A program made the translations under genes and the position numbers. From contig QKAR01000145.1 in NCBI GenBank assembly GCA_003246335.1, positions 19,396 to 83,395 on the forward strand: 64,000 bases of DNA, written 5' to 3'. Source of the DNA: Spirochaetales bacterium. GTDB lineage: Bacteria > Spirochaetota > Spirochaetia > Treponematales > Treponemataceae. Shown piece by piece: positions 34,493 through 43,197 of the stretch. Below the pieces are notes generated by a model, which ran no database searches, had not been told where the DNA came from, and was given only the letters and a program-made list of their open reading frames with translations. The number at the start of each line of letters is the position of its first letter. Within the stretch, counting starts at the first letter, position 1.

Positions 34493-35797
34493 TTAGCTAT
34501 CCTGCGATTCCGGGTCTTCCTTTTTCACCATGATATCGAGAATCGTTTCGTCGGTTTGCTGCATGCCTTCTGCGGCGAGCGTCCCGACGCTGCCGATCGT
34601 TTTTTCCACGTCGTTTTTGACGATGCCGTCGCCCGGCAAGAACGTCTCGCTTTCCTCGGCGAGGCAGTGGGCGAGGATGGCGGCGTCGACCGCCGACGCG
34701 ATTTTCGCCGCGCACGAGGGTTTCGCGCCGTCGCAGATGATTCCCGAAACGTTCGCGAGGGTGTTCGTTATCGTCCGGCACACGCGGTCATAGCCGCCGC
34801 CGTAGAGGTACGAAATGCCCGCGCCGCTGCCGCAGGCCGCGCTCACGGCGCCGCAATACGCGGACAGTCGGCCGATCTTCGTCTTTTGGTGGATGGCGAC
34901 GAGATTGCTGCACACGAGCGCGCGAATGAGCGCCTCTCGGTCTCGGTGGAGGAATTTCGCGTACTCGATGACGGGAAGCGAGACCGTCATGCCCTGGTTC
35001 CCGCTGCCGGAGTTGATGACGACGGGAAAGTCGCAGCCGCTCATGCGCGCGTCCGATCCCGCCGCCGCCGCCGCGCGCGCGCGGTTCCTCACGTCGTCGC
35101 CGTAGTGCTTTAAAAGATTCGCTCCGACGTTCGCCCCGTATGGGTGCGTTAAGCCCTCCACGGCGATGTTCGTATTGTACTCGATTTGCCTTTCGATCAC
35201 GTCGCGTACGTCCTCGAGCCGAACCTCGTCCGCGAACGCGAGTATGTCGCCGACGTTGAGGCAGGTGCGGTCGCTTTGGGCATCCCCGTCTGATTTGGGG
35301 TCGAACGGCGCGTCGACGATTCGCTCGCCGTCGCGCTCGACGCGGACGATGTTCGTGTGGCGATGGACGATCTCGACGAGGGCTGAATGGGCTCCGGCAC
35401 GCACGGTGATTTCGATATGAAGTTTCGCCGGGGTTTTGAGCACGCCGACCTCGCAGGCGAGTTGACCCAAATATCGTTTCGCCTCGGCTATCTCGTCGGC
35501 GGTGATTCCGGTCAGTACCTCGAGTTCTCGTTCGGCCTTTCCCCCGACGATGCCGAGCGCGACGGCCGCCTCGATGCCCTTCATCCCGCCCGAATTCGGC
35601 ACGATGACGCCTTTTACGTTTTTAACGATGTTCCCGCTCACGCGAACCTCGGCGCGCTCGGGTCGCTCTCCCAGCGTTTCTCGGGCTTTGGCGGCGGCGA
35701 AGGCGATGGCGATCGGCTCGGTGCAGCCGAGCGCCGGAACGAGTTCCTCGCGCAAAATGCGCGCGTAGGCGGCGTATGTCTGTTCTGATAATCTCAA
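34493..35797 (-). CDS. cyuA: L-cysteine desulfidase family (CyuA/YhaM, UPF0597)
   Basis: 434 residues from a TTG at 35797, eight bases after GGGAGA; the longer track ORF is not protein-like before it. The family breaks cysteine to pyruvate, ammonia and sulfide with a 4Fe-4S cluster related to serine dehydratase. Candidate ligands are in LGCTEPIA, SAYCGAVSAACGSG and GAKPSCAAKIA. NSGSGNQGMTVSLPV is the most conserved block. Lying beside the nif genes in a window without nifS, it may supply sulfide for Fe-S clusters; this is inference. Cysteine catabolism is the default role. Confidence 0.85.
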   Translation of the reverse strand: MRLSEQTYAAYARILREELVPALGCTEPIAIAFAAAKARETLGERPERAEVRVSGNIVKNVKGVIVPNSGGMKGIEAAVALGIVGGKAERELEVLTGITADEIAEAKRYLGQLACEVGVLKTPAKLHIEITVRAGAHSALVEIVHRHTNIVRVERDGERIVDAPFDPKSDGDAQSDRTCLNVGDILAFADEVRLEDVRDVIERQIEYNTNIAVEGLTHPYGANVGANLLKHYGDDVRNRARAAAAAGSDARMSGCDFPVVINSGSGNQGMTVSLPVIEYAKFLHRDREALIRALVCSNLVAIHQKTKIGRLSAYCGAVSAACGSGAGISYLYGGGYDRVCRTITNTLANVSGIICDGAKPSCAAKIASAVDAAILAHCLAEESETFLPGDGIVKNDVEKTIGSVGTLAAEGMQQTDETILDIMVKKEDPESQDS

Positions 35798-35843
35798 AGA
35801 AAGTCTCCCGTAACGAAGGCGGGCCAAAACCCGCAATCGTTCC

Positions 35844-35872
35844 ATTTTATACGCTCGCGCGGAGGTTCGCAA
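35844..35872 (-). promoter_or_regulatory. candidate cyuA promoter
   Basis: On the minus strand TTGCGA, 17 bases, TAAAAT. A small CGGG/CCCG hairpin follows in the leader before the SD. Confidence 0.5.
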
Positions 35873-35889
35873 TACGCGCCCGCGCGGCG

Positions 35890-37107
35890 TCAGCTCACCC
35901 AAACGAGGATCGCGAGGCCGGCGAATAGGACGCCGAGCGCGATTTTCCCGAGGAAGAGATTTCGCGCGAAGAAATCGCGGACGCGGTTTAAGCCGATTCC
36001 CACGACGCACAAAACGAGGACGGTGAGGAGGGGAATGAGGAAGGCGAGATTATAGAGGATAAGCCACGCGATCGGCGCGACATTCCCGTCGGTTTGGACC
36101 ATGTAGGCGATCGTCGGGAGGTAGACTTGACCCGTGCAGGCGAGCTCGAGGCAGGACACGAGGGCTCCGACGAAAAAGAGCGAAACGACGACGGCGGGAC
36201 TCGCCGGCTTGCCGTCGCGCGCCGCGTCGCGGATAACTTTGTGGATCGCCTTTTTGAGCGGCGCGGGGAGCTGGAGGCTCATTGCGGACGCTTTGCCCGC
36301 GCGGGCGCGGGCCGCGTCAACGAAGGACAATACCGCGAACGCCGCAGCTAGCCCCGCGAAGGCGAATCGAAGCGCGGCCTTAACGGCCGTGAACGCGGAG
36401 GCCGTTCTCAGCAATCCGGAAACGCCGAGGCCGATCGAGAAATACGCGGCAAAAACGCCGGCGACGAAGGCGAGCCCGCAGGATAGCACGCGTTTGCGCC
36501 CGCCCCCGCGAAGCGTTATCCACGACATGAAAAAAAGCATCGTCGCGAAGGCGCACGGATTTATCCCGTCGATGAGGCCGGCGACGGCTACCGGGACGAT
36601 GGCGAGGTTTTTTAGGCCCCTCGTTTTCCCCCCTTCCGGTTTAGTCGCTTCCGCGGGTCTTGACTGCTCGGGCCGATATTCGCCTCGTTGGGCAAAATAT
36701 CGCAGCTCGGGCAGAAGGTTCGCTTCGATCGCCGAGTTGCCCTGGTATACGTTGTTTCCGATGACGAGAACGGGAAAAATTTTGAAGGAAAATCCCCGAG
36801 CGGCGAGCTCTTTTTCGCATTGCGCGTATCCGCTCGCTGAAAGGATGTCGACGGCCTCCGACTCTGCCCGCACACCCGCCGCGCGCTCGGCCGCGGGAAG
36901 GTCTTTCGACATAAACGAGTCGCAGTGGTCGCAGCCGATTTCGCCGTAGTACCGGAGCGAGACGGTCGGCTCGGCGGCGCTCGGTTCTGGCTGCTGCGCC
37001 GCGCACGGCATCGGGAAAAACGCGAGCGCCGCGAGGGCGAGTAGGGTTCCGATCTTCCCTCGGGAAAATGAGCGCCGCCGCGCGGCGCGGGCATTTCGTT
37101 GTTTCAT
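35890..37107 (-). CDS. thioredoxin-like/CcdA fusion membrane thiol transporter
   Basis: 405 residues from the ATG at 37107. After a signal helix (about 20-40), residues 50-135 form a glutaredoxin/thioredoxin-like periplasmic domain with CDHC. From about 165, six to eight hydrophobic helices form a CcdA/DsbD-type core with its two redox cysteines in INPCAFATMLFF and LACTGQVYLPTI. The protein likely moves reducing equivalents across the membrane to periplasmic disulfides. It is last in the nifA-nif11-GNAT block (25-bp gap). A link to nitrogen fixation is not obvious from the fold. Confidence 0.82.
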   Translation of the reverse strand: MKQRNARAARRRSFSRGKIGTLLALAALAFFPMPCAAQQPEPSAAEPTVSLRYYGEIGCDHCDSFMSKDLPAAERAAGVRAESEAVDILSASGYAQCEKELAARGFSFKIFPVLVIGNNVYQGNSAIEANLLPELRYFAQRGEYRPEQSRPAEATKPEGGKTRGLKNLAIVPVAVAGLIDGINPCAFATMLFFMSWITLRGGGRKRVLSCGLAFVAGVFAAYFSIGLGVSGLLRTASAFTAVKAALRFAFAGLAAAFAVLSFVDAARARAGKASAMSLQLPAPLKKAIHKVIRDAARDGKPASPAVVVSLFFVGALVSCLELACTGQVYLPTIAYMVQTDGNVAPIAWLILYNLAFLIPLLTVLVLCVVGIGLNRVRDFFARNLFLGKIALGVLFAGLAILVWVS

Positions 37108-37132
37108 TGGGGCGAGTGTAGCATGAATGGGT

Positions 37133-37642
37133 CTATAATGGCTTGCGGTACGTTTCCCAGTCGGAGAGGGCCTTTCCCCCGCGGGATTCGTAAAAAGCCT
37201 TCGCCTTCGCGTTCCAGCCCAACACCTGCCACTCAAGGCGGGAGCAGCCTTCCTTGATCGCGCGGCTTTCGAGCCAGGCGAAAATCGCCGTCGCGATGCC
37301 GTGCCCGCGATATTCCCCGTCGACGAAAATATCCTCGACGAAAAGACCGGGCCGCCCGGCGAAAGTTGAGTACGTGTAATACCAAGACGCGAACGCGACC
37401 GCCTTTTTCGCGGGAGCCGCGCGGCCTTCTACTCGCTCGGCGTCGCATTCGACGAGCAGCCCGTTTACCCGCCTGCGCTCGAAAAAATCGGCGGCTAAAC
37501 CCTCCGGCGTTGACTCGACGCGATGCAGGAGCTTTTCGAATTCGGCGAGCTTTCGGATTAACCCGTAGAGCGTCGTCTCGTCGCCCCGCGTCGCCTCGCG
37601 AATCGAGAACCCCGGGGGAAGCGTCGCCTCTCGGCGCGTCAC
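37133..37642 (-). CDS. GNAT-family N-acetyltransferase
   Basis: 169 residues from the GTG at 37642, which overlaps the Nif11 gene stop as GTGA; the track start lies inside the Nif11 frame. FSIREATRGDETTLYGLIRKLAEFE, LFVEDIFVDGEYRGHGIATAI (acetyl-CoA loop RGxGxA) and WQVLGWNAKAKAFYESRGG place it near diamine (SAT1-like) acetyltransferases. Translational coupling to a Nif11 peptide gene raises the possibility that it modifies that peptide, which is speculative. A polyamine or amino acid substrate is the conservative reading. Confidence 0.88.
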   Translation of the reverse strand: MTRREATLPPGFSIREATRGDETTLYGLIRKLAEFEKLLHRVESTPEGLAADFFERRRVNGLLVECDAERVEGRAAPAKKAVAFASWYYTYSTFAGRPGLFVEDIFVDGEYRGHGIATAIFAWLESRAIKEGCSRLEWQVLGWNAKAKAFYESRGGKALSDWETYRKPL

Positions 37643-37926
37643 GCGCAGCCCGGGCATCCGGAGCAGCTTCCCGCGCAGGACTGCGGCCGCGCGAGGGCCT
37701 CGTACCATTGCTTGAGCTCGTCGATCTCCGACGCCTCTTCCTCGTCGGCCGCCTTGAGCTTCATGTTCCTGAACGCGTCGTCGATTTCGGCGGCGGAGGC
37801 GTCAAACCCGCGCTCTTTCATCGCGTCGTGAAAAAATTCGGGACTCTCGATGCCGTATAGGCCGTACCGAAAGTCTGCGTCCTCCTTGCATCGCTCGATA
37901 AACCGAAATGCGTCATTCATCGCCAT
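37639..37926 (-). CDS. Nif11-domain peptide with cysteine-rich C-terminal tail
   Basis: 95 residues. The first 50 match the Nif11 domain ([20 protein letters not shown], then [21 protein letters not shown]). A charged linker ([20 protein letters not shown]) leads to the tail [14 protein letters not shown], with four cysteines spaced by Gly and Ser. Nif11-like sequences occur in nif regions and also serve as leaders of ribosomal peptide (RiPP) precursors. No lanthipeptide or cyclodehydratase gene is nearby. SD GGAG sits six bases before the ATG. The gene starts 14 bases inside nifA and is coupled to the acetyltransferase gene, so it is transcribed with nifA. Confidence 0.82.
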   Translation of the reverse strand: MAMNDAFRFIERCKEDADFRYGLYGIESPEFFHDAMKERGFDASAAEIDDAFRNMKLKAADEEEASEIDELKQWYEALARPQSCAGSCSGCPGCA

Positions 37927-39508
37927 GGCGTTCTCCTTTTCCCTTTAGTCCGTATTTCGCGACCCGCAGTCCCATGATCCGCTCCGTGACCCCGAGCCGC
38001 TCCGCCGTCTTCGCGACGTTGCCGTCGCATTTCTCGAGTTCTTCCCTAATGATTTCGCGCTCGTAGGAATCGAGCATTTCCTTGAGCGAGCTCGTGCGCG
38101 GCGCCTCTCCTTTCTCGACCGAGTAAATGCTCGGCGGCAAGTGGTAGGCGTGTATCGTGTCGGTCGTCGCGAGGATGACCGCCCGCTCCATGCAATTCTC
38201 GAGCTCGCGCACGTTTCCGGGCCAATCGTAGGCCATCATCAGATTGATGGCCTCGGTAGTCATTTTCCGAATTGTTTTCTGGTGTTCCTTGGAATACCGC
38301 TCGATGAAGTGATTCGCGAGAAGGACGATATCGGTCTTTCGCTCGCGAAGCGGCGGCACGACGAGGGGGAAGACGTTCAGCCGATAATAGAGGTCTTCCC
38401 TGAACCGCCCCTGCCGGATCATTTCCAAAAGGTCCCGGTTCGTCGCCGCGACGACGCGAACGTTGACGGAAATGGTTTCCGACCCGCCGACCCGCTCGAA
38501 TTCGCGTTCCTGCAGCACGCGAAGGAATTTCGACTGAACGCCGATCGGCATTTCGGCGACCTCGTCGAGGAAAATAGTCCCGCAGTTGGCCATCTCGAAC
38601 CGGCCCTTGCGCATCGTCGTGGCGTCCGTAAACGCTCCCTTTTCGTGCCCGAATAATTCGCTTTCGATGAGAGACTCCGGGATAGCGGCGCAATTCACCT
38701 TGACGAACGGTTTCCCCGCGCGCGGGGACCCGTAGTGGATCGCGTGGGCAATTTTCTCCTTACCGACCCCACTTTCCCCGAGCAACAGCACGGTGGCGTT
38801 CGTCGGGCAAACTTGCTCGATCTCTCGGTACAGCGTGCGCATGATTTTCGAGTTTCCGATGACGTTCTCCGGCCGGTAGCGCGTTTGCAGTTCGTCCTGA
38901 AGCCGAGAGTTTTCTTCTTTAAGCCTATCGAGCTCTTCCTGCGTCACTTGGCGCAAGCGGACGGCTTGGCTAATGGATGCGGCGACGATGGAGAATAGGC
39001 GAACGAGGGCCGCGAGTTCCGAGGGGCTTTTGCGCGTGATGTCGATGCCGATGGCGCCGATGACTTCGTTTTCGGTCTTGATCGGCACGCAAACGAAGGA
39101 GATATCCTTCGTGTCCAGCCGTTTGCGGGCTCCCGTTCGGTCGAGAAATAGCGGTTCTTCGGAAATTCGCGGTACCGAAATCGCGGTTCCGGTTTCGATG
39201 ACCCGGCCGGTAATGCCTTCCCCGGGGCGATAGTGCCCGCGCTCGACTTCCCGCTTGTCGTAACCCCAGGCTTCCTCGATGGCGATGTCGCTCGAGTTTC
39301 TATTGAGAATGGTGATGGTCCCGCGCAAAATTCCGAGTTGGCGGGCGATGGTATCGAGAACGGCGGGGAGAACCGCCTTTACGTCGAGGCTCTCGGCGAG
39401 GATCGTACCGATGTCGTAGAGGAGTCGTAATTCCCCGAGTTCTCGTTCCGCGTTATACGTCGCGTTCTGCGGGGAAGTTTGATTGTTCGCGTTACGAGTC
39501 CCGTCCAT
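37913..39508 (-). CDS. nifA: NifA-like sigma-54-dependent transcriptional activator
   Basis: 531 residues from the ATG at 39508 with SD AAAGGA; the 72 earlier codons of the track ORF cover the promoter. Domains: GAF about 25-185 ([32 protein letters not shown]), AAA+ about 205-440 with Walker A GESGVGKE, the sigma-54 contact [10 protein letters not shown] and Walker B GTIFLDEV, then a Fis-type HTH at the end ([21 protein letters not shown]). The linker between AAA+ and HTH has no cysteines, so the oxygen-sensing CxxxxC type of rhizobial NifA is excluded. It is divergent from nifH and its probable activator. Confidence 0.92.
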   Translation of the reverse strand: MDGTRNANNQTSPQNATYNAERELGELRLLYDIGTILAESLDVKAVLPAVLDTIARQLGILRGTITILNRNSSDIAIEEAWGYDKREVERGHYRPGEGITGRVIETGTAISVPRISEEPLFLDRTGARKRLDTKDISFVCVPIKTENEVIGAIGIDITRKSPSELAALVRLFSIVAASISQAVRLRQVTQEELDRLKEENSRLQDELQTRYRPENVIGNSKIMRTLYREIEQVCPTNATVLLLGESGVGKEKIAHAIHYGSPRAGKPFVKVNCAAIPESLIESELFGHEKGAFTDATTMRKGRFEMANCGTIFLDEVAEMPIGVQSKFLRVLQEREFERVGGSETISVNVRVVAATNRDLLEMIRQGRFREDLYYRLNVFPLVVPPLRERKTDIVLLANHFIERYSKEHQKTIRKMTTEAINLMMAYDWPGNVRELENCMERAVILATTDTIHAYHLPPSIYSVEKGEAPRTSSLKEMLDSYEREIIREELEKCDGNVAKTAERLGVTERIMGLRVAKYGLKGKGERHGDE

Positions 39509-39598
39509 GCCGATCCTTTGTCTGAATCGCGGTATCGAACCCGGTAAAGCAAAGGTCCGCCCGATGAATTCCAGACCTTTCTGTATAATTATACCGCG

Positions 39599-39627
39599 AA
39601 TATGGTAATTTCTGCATATTTTGTCAA
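39599..39627 (-). promoter_or_regulatory. nifA promoter (sigma-70 type)
   Basis: On the minus strand TTGACA, 17 bases, CATATT. The start would leave a leader of about 85 bases before the nifA ATG. Confidence 0.7.
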
Positions 39628-39674
39628 GAATAGTGGCGCGGATATTTAAAAAAAGATTCGTGAAGTAGAAATCA

Positions 39675-39719
39675 TACAAAAATGTAGGATAAAAACTTGG
39701 CTTCCGACAAAAATGTCGG
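39675..39719. promoter_or_regulatory. paired upstream activator elements of nifH
   Basis: ACAAAAATGT occurs twice (39676-39685 and 39707-39716), 31 bp apart or three helical turns. Each is an inverted repeat, TACA-AAAA-TGTA and CCGACA-AAAA-TGTCGG. They lie about 110 and 140 bp upstream of the -24 element, the normal distance for NifA sites, but the classical TGT-N10-ACA is absent. Confidence 0.65.
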
Positions 39720-39819
39720 CGCATAATTTTCCTTCGTAAAAAAGTTAGTTATTTCAAACAACAAGAAAATCCTTACAAAATCGAGCTTTGCGGCTTTTCG
39801 GTTATTCTCGGGATTTGAT

Positions 39820-39834
39820 TGGCACGGTTTTTGC
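39820..39834 (+). promoter_or_regulatory. sigma-54 promoter of the nif operon
   Basis: TGGCACGGTTTTTGC, with GG and GC separated by the required spacing. It fits the TGGCAC-N5-TTGC consensus. The transcription start is expected near 39845, about 43 bases before the nifH ATG. Confidence 0.93.
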
Positions 39835-39842
39835 TTAGTTAA

Positions 39843-40712
<870 letters not shown>

Positions 40713-40755
40713 CCTCCCGTTTATAAAACGGAAAAACCAAAGGAGAACGGAAATT

Positions 40756-41094
40756 ATGGTAATGATCAGGGCGATAATCAGGCCGGACAAAACGGACGCG
40801 GTGATGGCGAAACTCATGGCCGAGGGATTCCCCTCGGTGACCCGCATGAACGTCTCGGGACGCGGAAAGCAGCGCGGAATCAAGATCGGCGACGTGACGT
40901 ACGACGAAGTGCAGAAAGAGATGCTCATGATGGTCGTGAAGGACAAGGACAAAGACTTCGTCGTGAAGACCATCGTGGAAGAGGCCCGAACCGGCTCGAA
41001 AGGCGCGTTCGGCGACGGAAAAATTTTCCTTTCTCCCGTGGAGGAGATGTACACCGTCAGCTCCGGCGTGAAAGAGACGAGCGCGGAAGAGTGA
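40756..41094 (+). CDS. nifI1: NifI1, PII-like regulator of nitrogenase activity
   Basis: 112 residues, start at the ATG after AAAGGAGA (the track begins 22 codons early). It has the PII-family fold, with MIRAIIRPDKTDAVMAKL at the N-terminus, a T-loop around RGKQRGIKIGDVTYDEVQ and the C-terminal GDGKIFLSPV. In methanogens NifI1 and NifI2 form a complex that binds NifDK and switches it off when 2-oxoglutarate is low (ammonium present). The position between nifH and nifD is diagnostic. Confidence 0.94.
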   Translation: MVMIRAIIRPDKTDAVMAKLMAEGFPSVTRMNVSGRGKQRGIKIGDVTYDEVQKEMLMMVVKDKDKDFVVKTIVEEARTGSKGAFGDGKIFLSPVEEMYTVSSGVKETSAEE

Positions 41095-41152
41095 CGGCGA
41101 TCGGTCCCGGTCATCATCTTTGCGCCATCAATGGCGCGCACAGGAGTAAATT

Positions 41153-41530
41153 GTGAAAGAAGTCATGGCGATTGTCCGGATGAACAAAATCAACCAGACA
41201 AAGCGCGCGCTGAGCGCGGCGGGCATCACGTCCCTCCACGCGAAAGACTGCCTCGGCAGGGGAAAGGGCGTCGTGGAGATGCTCCAGCTCGGCGGCGCTG
41301 AGAAGGAATACGAGGAAAAGATGAACGAGCTGGGTAACGCCGGCCGCCTCATCCCGAAGCGGATGATCTCGGTCGTGGTTCCCGATCGGCTCGTCAAGAA
41401 AGTCGTCGAGACGATCATCACGACGAACAAAACCGGTAAGTCCGGCGACGGGAAAATTTTCGTCATGCCGGTGATGGAATCCATCAGGATCAGGACCGGC
41501 GAGACGGGCGACGAGACGCTCGACGAATAG
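41153..41530 (+). CDS. nifI2: NifI2, PII-like regulator of nitrogenase activity
   Basis: 125 residues from a GTG with CAGGAG SD. KEVMAIVRMNKINQTKRAL, a T-loop following LGRGKGVVEMLQLGGAEKEY and GDGKIFVMPV give the PII fold. It is the 2-oxoglutarate- and ATP-sensing partner of NifI1 in post-translational switch-off. It ends 12 bases before nifD. Confidence 0.94.
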   Translation: MKEVMAIVRMNKINQTKRALSAAGITSLHAKDCLGRGKGVVEMLQLGGAEKEYEEKMNELGNAGRLIPKRMISVVVPDRLVKKVVETIITTNKTGKSGDGKIFVMPVMESIRIRTGETGDETLDE

Positions 41531-41542
41531 GAGACGCGAACG

Positions 41543-43180
41543 ATGGCAGACCAAATAACCGAAATTGAAGCCGAGGAATTCAAGGCCGACGTGCTTTCGA
41601 AATACCCGGCGAAACTCGCGAAAAAGCGGGGCCGGCAATTCGTCATCAACAAGATTGAAAACGGCGACCAGGTTCCCGAGATCCTCGCGAACACGCGAAC
41701 GACGCCCGGCATCATGACGATGCGCGGCTGCTCGTACGCGGGGTGTAAGGGCGTCGTTCTCGGGCCCACGCGCGACATTTTGCAGATCACCCACGGCCCG
41801 ATCGGCTGCGGTTTCTACAGCTGGCTCACCCGGCGCAACCAGACGCGGCCGGAGACCCCGGACTCGACGAACTTCATGACCTACGCGATGAGCACCGACC
41901 TCCAGGAAGACGAGATCATCTTCGGCGGCGAGAAGAAGCTCAAGGCCGCGATCGACGAGGCCGTGGCGATGTTCCACCCGCGAGCGATCGGGATTTTCTC
42001 GACCTGCCCCGTCGGCCTCATCGGCGACGACGTGCACGCGGTCGCCCGCGAGATGGAGGCGAAATACCCGGACGTGAACATTTTCGGGTTCTCCTGCGAG
42101 GGCTATAAGGGCGTAAGCCAATCGGCCGGGCATCACGTCGCGAACAACAAGGTGTTCACCGACGTCGTCGGCCTCGACGACACGCCGAAAGAGGGAAAGT
42201 TCCGCTTTAACATCCTCGGCGAGTACAACATCGGCGGAGACGCCTTCGAGCTCGAGCGGATCGCCGCAGACTGCGGACTTACCCTACACTCGACGTTCTC
42301 CGGAAACTCGACGTATCAGGACTTCATCACCGCGCACACGGCCGACCTCAACACCGTCATGTGCCACCGCTCGATCAACTATCTCGCCGAGATGATGGAC
42401 AAGAAATTCGGCATTCCGTGGTTCAAGGTCAACTTCGTCGGCGCCGAGGCGACCGCGAAATCCTTCCGCAAGATCGCGGCATTCTTCGGGGATTCCGAGC
42501 TGATCGCCCAGACCGAAAAGGTGATCGAGGAGGAAATGAAGAAAGTCAACGCGGTTCGGGAAGAGGTGAAGGCGCGCTGCCAGGGAAAGACGGCGGCGCT
42601 CTTCGTCGGCGGCTCTCGCGCCCACCACTATCAGGAACTTTTCGACGAGATCGGCATGGTCACCATCGCGGCGGGCTACGAGTTCGCGCATCGCGACGAC
42701 TACGAGGGACGCAAGGTTCTCCCGAGCATCATCGTCGACGCGGATTCGCGCAACATCGAGGAACTGACCGTCGAGAAGGATGCCACGCGCTACAAGCCGC
42801 GCAAGAGCCCCGAGGAAATCGAGAGGATGAAAGCCTCGGGATTCAAGTTCGACGATTACGACGGCATGATGCCCGAGATGAAGGAAAAGGCTCTCGTCAT
42901 CGACGATATGAACCACTACGAGCTCGAGAAACTCATCGAGCGGTTCAAGCCGGACATTATCTGCGCGGGCATCAAGGAAAAATACGTCGTGCAGAAGCAG
43001 GGCATTCCGATGAAGCAGCTTCACAGCTACGACTACATGGGCCCGTTCGCGGGATTCGAGGGAGCGATCAATTTCTATCGCGAGATTGACCGACTCGTCC
43101 ACAGCAAGGTGTTCCCGCTGACGAAAGCCCCGTGGGAATCGAGCCCCGAGCTCTCCGCGAGCTACGGCTGGACGAGCTAG
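41543..43180 (+). CDS. nifD: nitrogenase molybdenum-iron protein alpha chain
   Basis: 545 residues. P-cluster ligands Cys63 (MRGCSYAGC), Cys89 (GPIGCGFYS) and Cys155 (FSTCPVGLIGDD). FeMo-cofactor ligands Cys274 (TVMCHRSINY) and His494 (QLHSYDYMGP). The substrate-gating Gln-Ser-x-Gly-His motif is VSQSAGHHVANN. A roughly 50-residue insertion (about 390-450, including KSPEEIERMKASG) lengthens it, as in group III enzymes. The conserved residues indicate the Mo enzyme rather than Vnf or Anf; no vnfG/anfG delta gene is present. Confidence 0.97.
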   Translation: MADQITEIEAEEFKADVLSKYPAKLAKKRGRQFVINKIENGDQVPEILANTRTTPGIMTMRGCSYAGCKGVVLGPTRDILQITHGPIGCGFYSWLTRRNQTRPETPDSTNFMTYAMSTDLQEDEIIFGGEKKLKAAIDEAVAMFHPRAIGIFSTCPVGLIGDDVHAVAREMEAKYPDVNIFGFSCEGYKGVSQSAGHHVANNKVFTDVVGLDDTPKEGKFRFNILGEYNIGGDAFELERIAADCGLTLHSTFSGNSTYQDFITAHTADLNTVMCHRSINYLAEMMDKKFGIPWFKVNFVGAEATAKSFRKIAAFFGDSELIAQTEKVIEEEMKKVNAVREEVKARCQGKTAALFVGGSRAHHYQELFDEIGMVTIAAGYEFAHRDDYEGRKVLPSIIVDADSRNIEELTVEKDATRYKPRKSPEEIERMKASGFKFDDYDGMMPEMKEKALVIDDMNHYELEKLIERFKPDIICAGIKEKYVVQKQGIPMKQLHSYDYMGPFAGFEGAINFYREIDRLVHSKVFPLTKAPWESSPELSASYGWTS

Positions 43181-43197
43181 CCCCAGGAGGAAACAAG

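Noticed and set aside
37913-39508. Oxygen-sensing rhizobial-type NifA
   Set aside because: No cysteine pair exists between the AAA+ and HTH domains.
39675-39719. Classical TGT-N10-ACA NifA site in the nifH upstream region
   Set aside because: Each TGT was followed 10 bases on and none reached ACA; only the ACA-N4-TGT elements are present.
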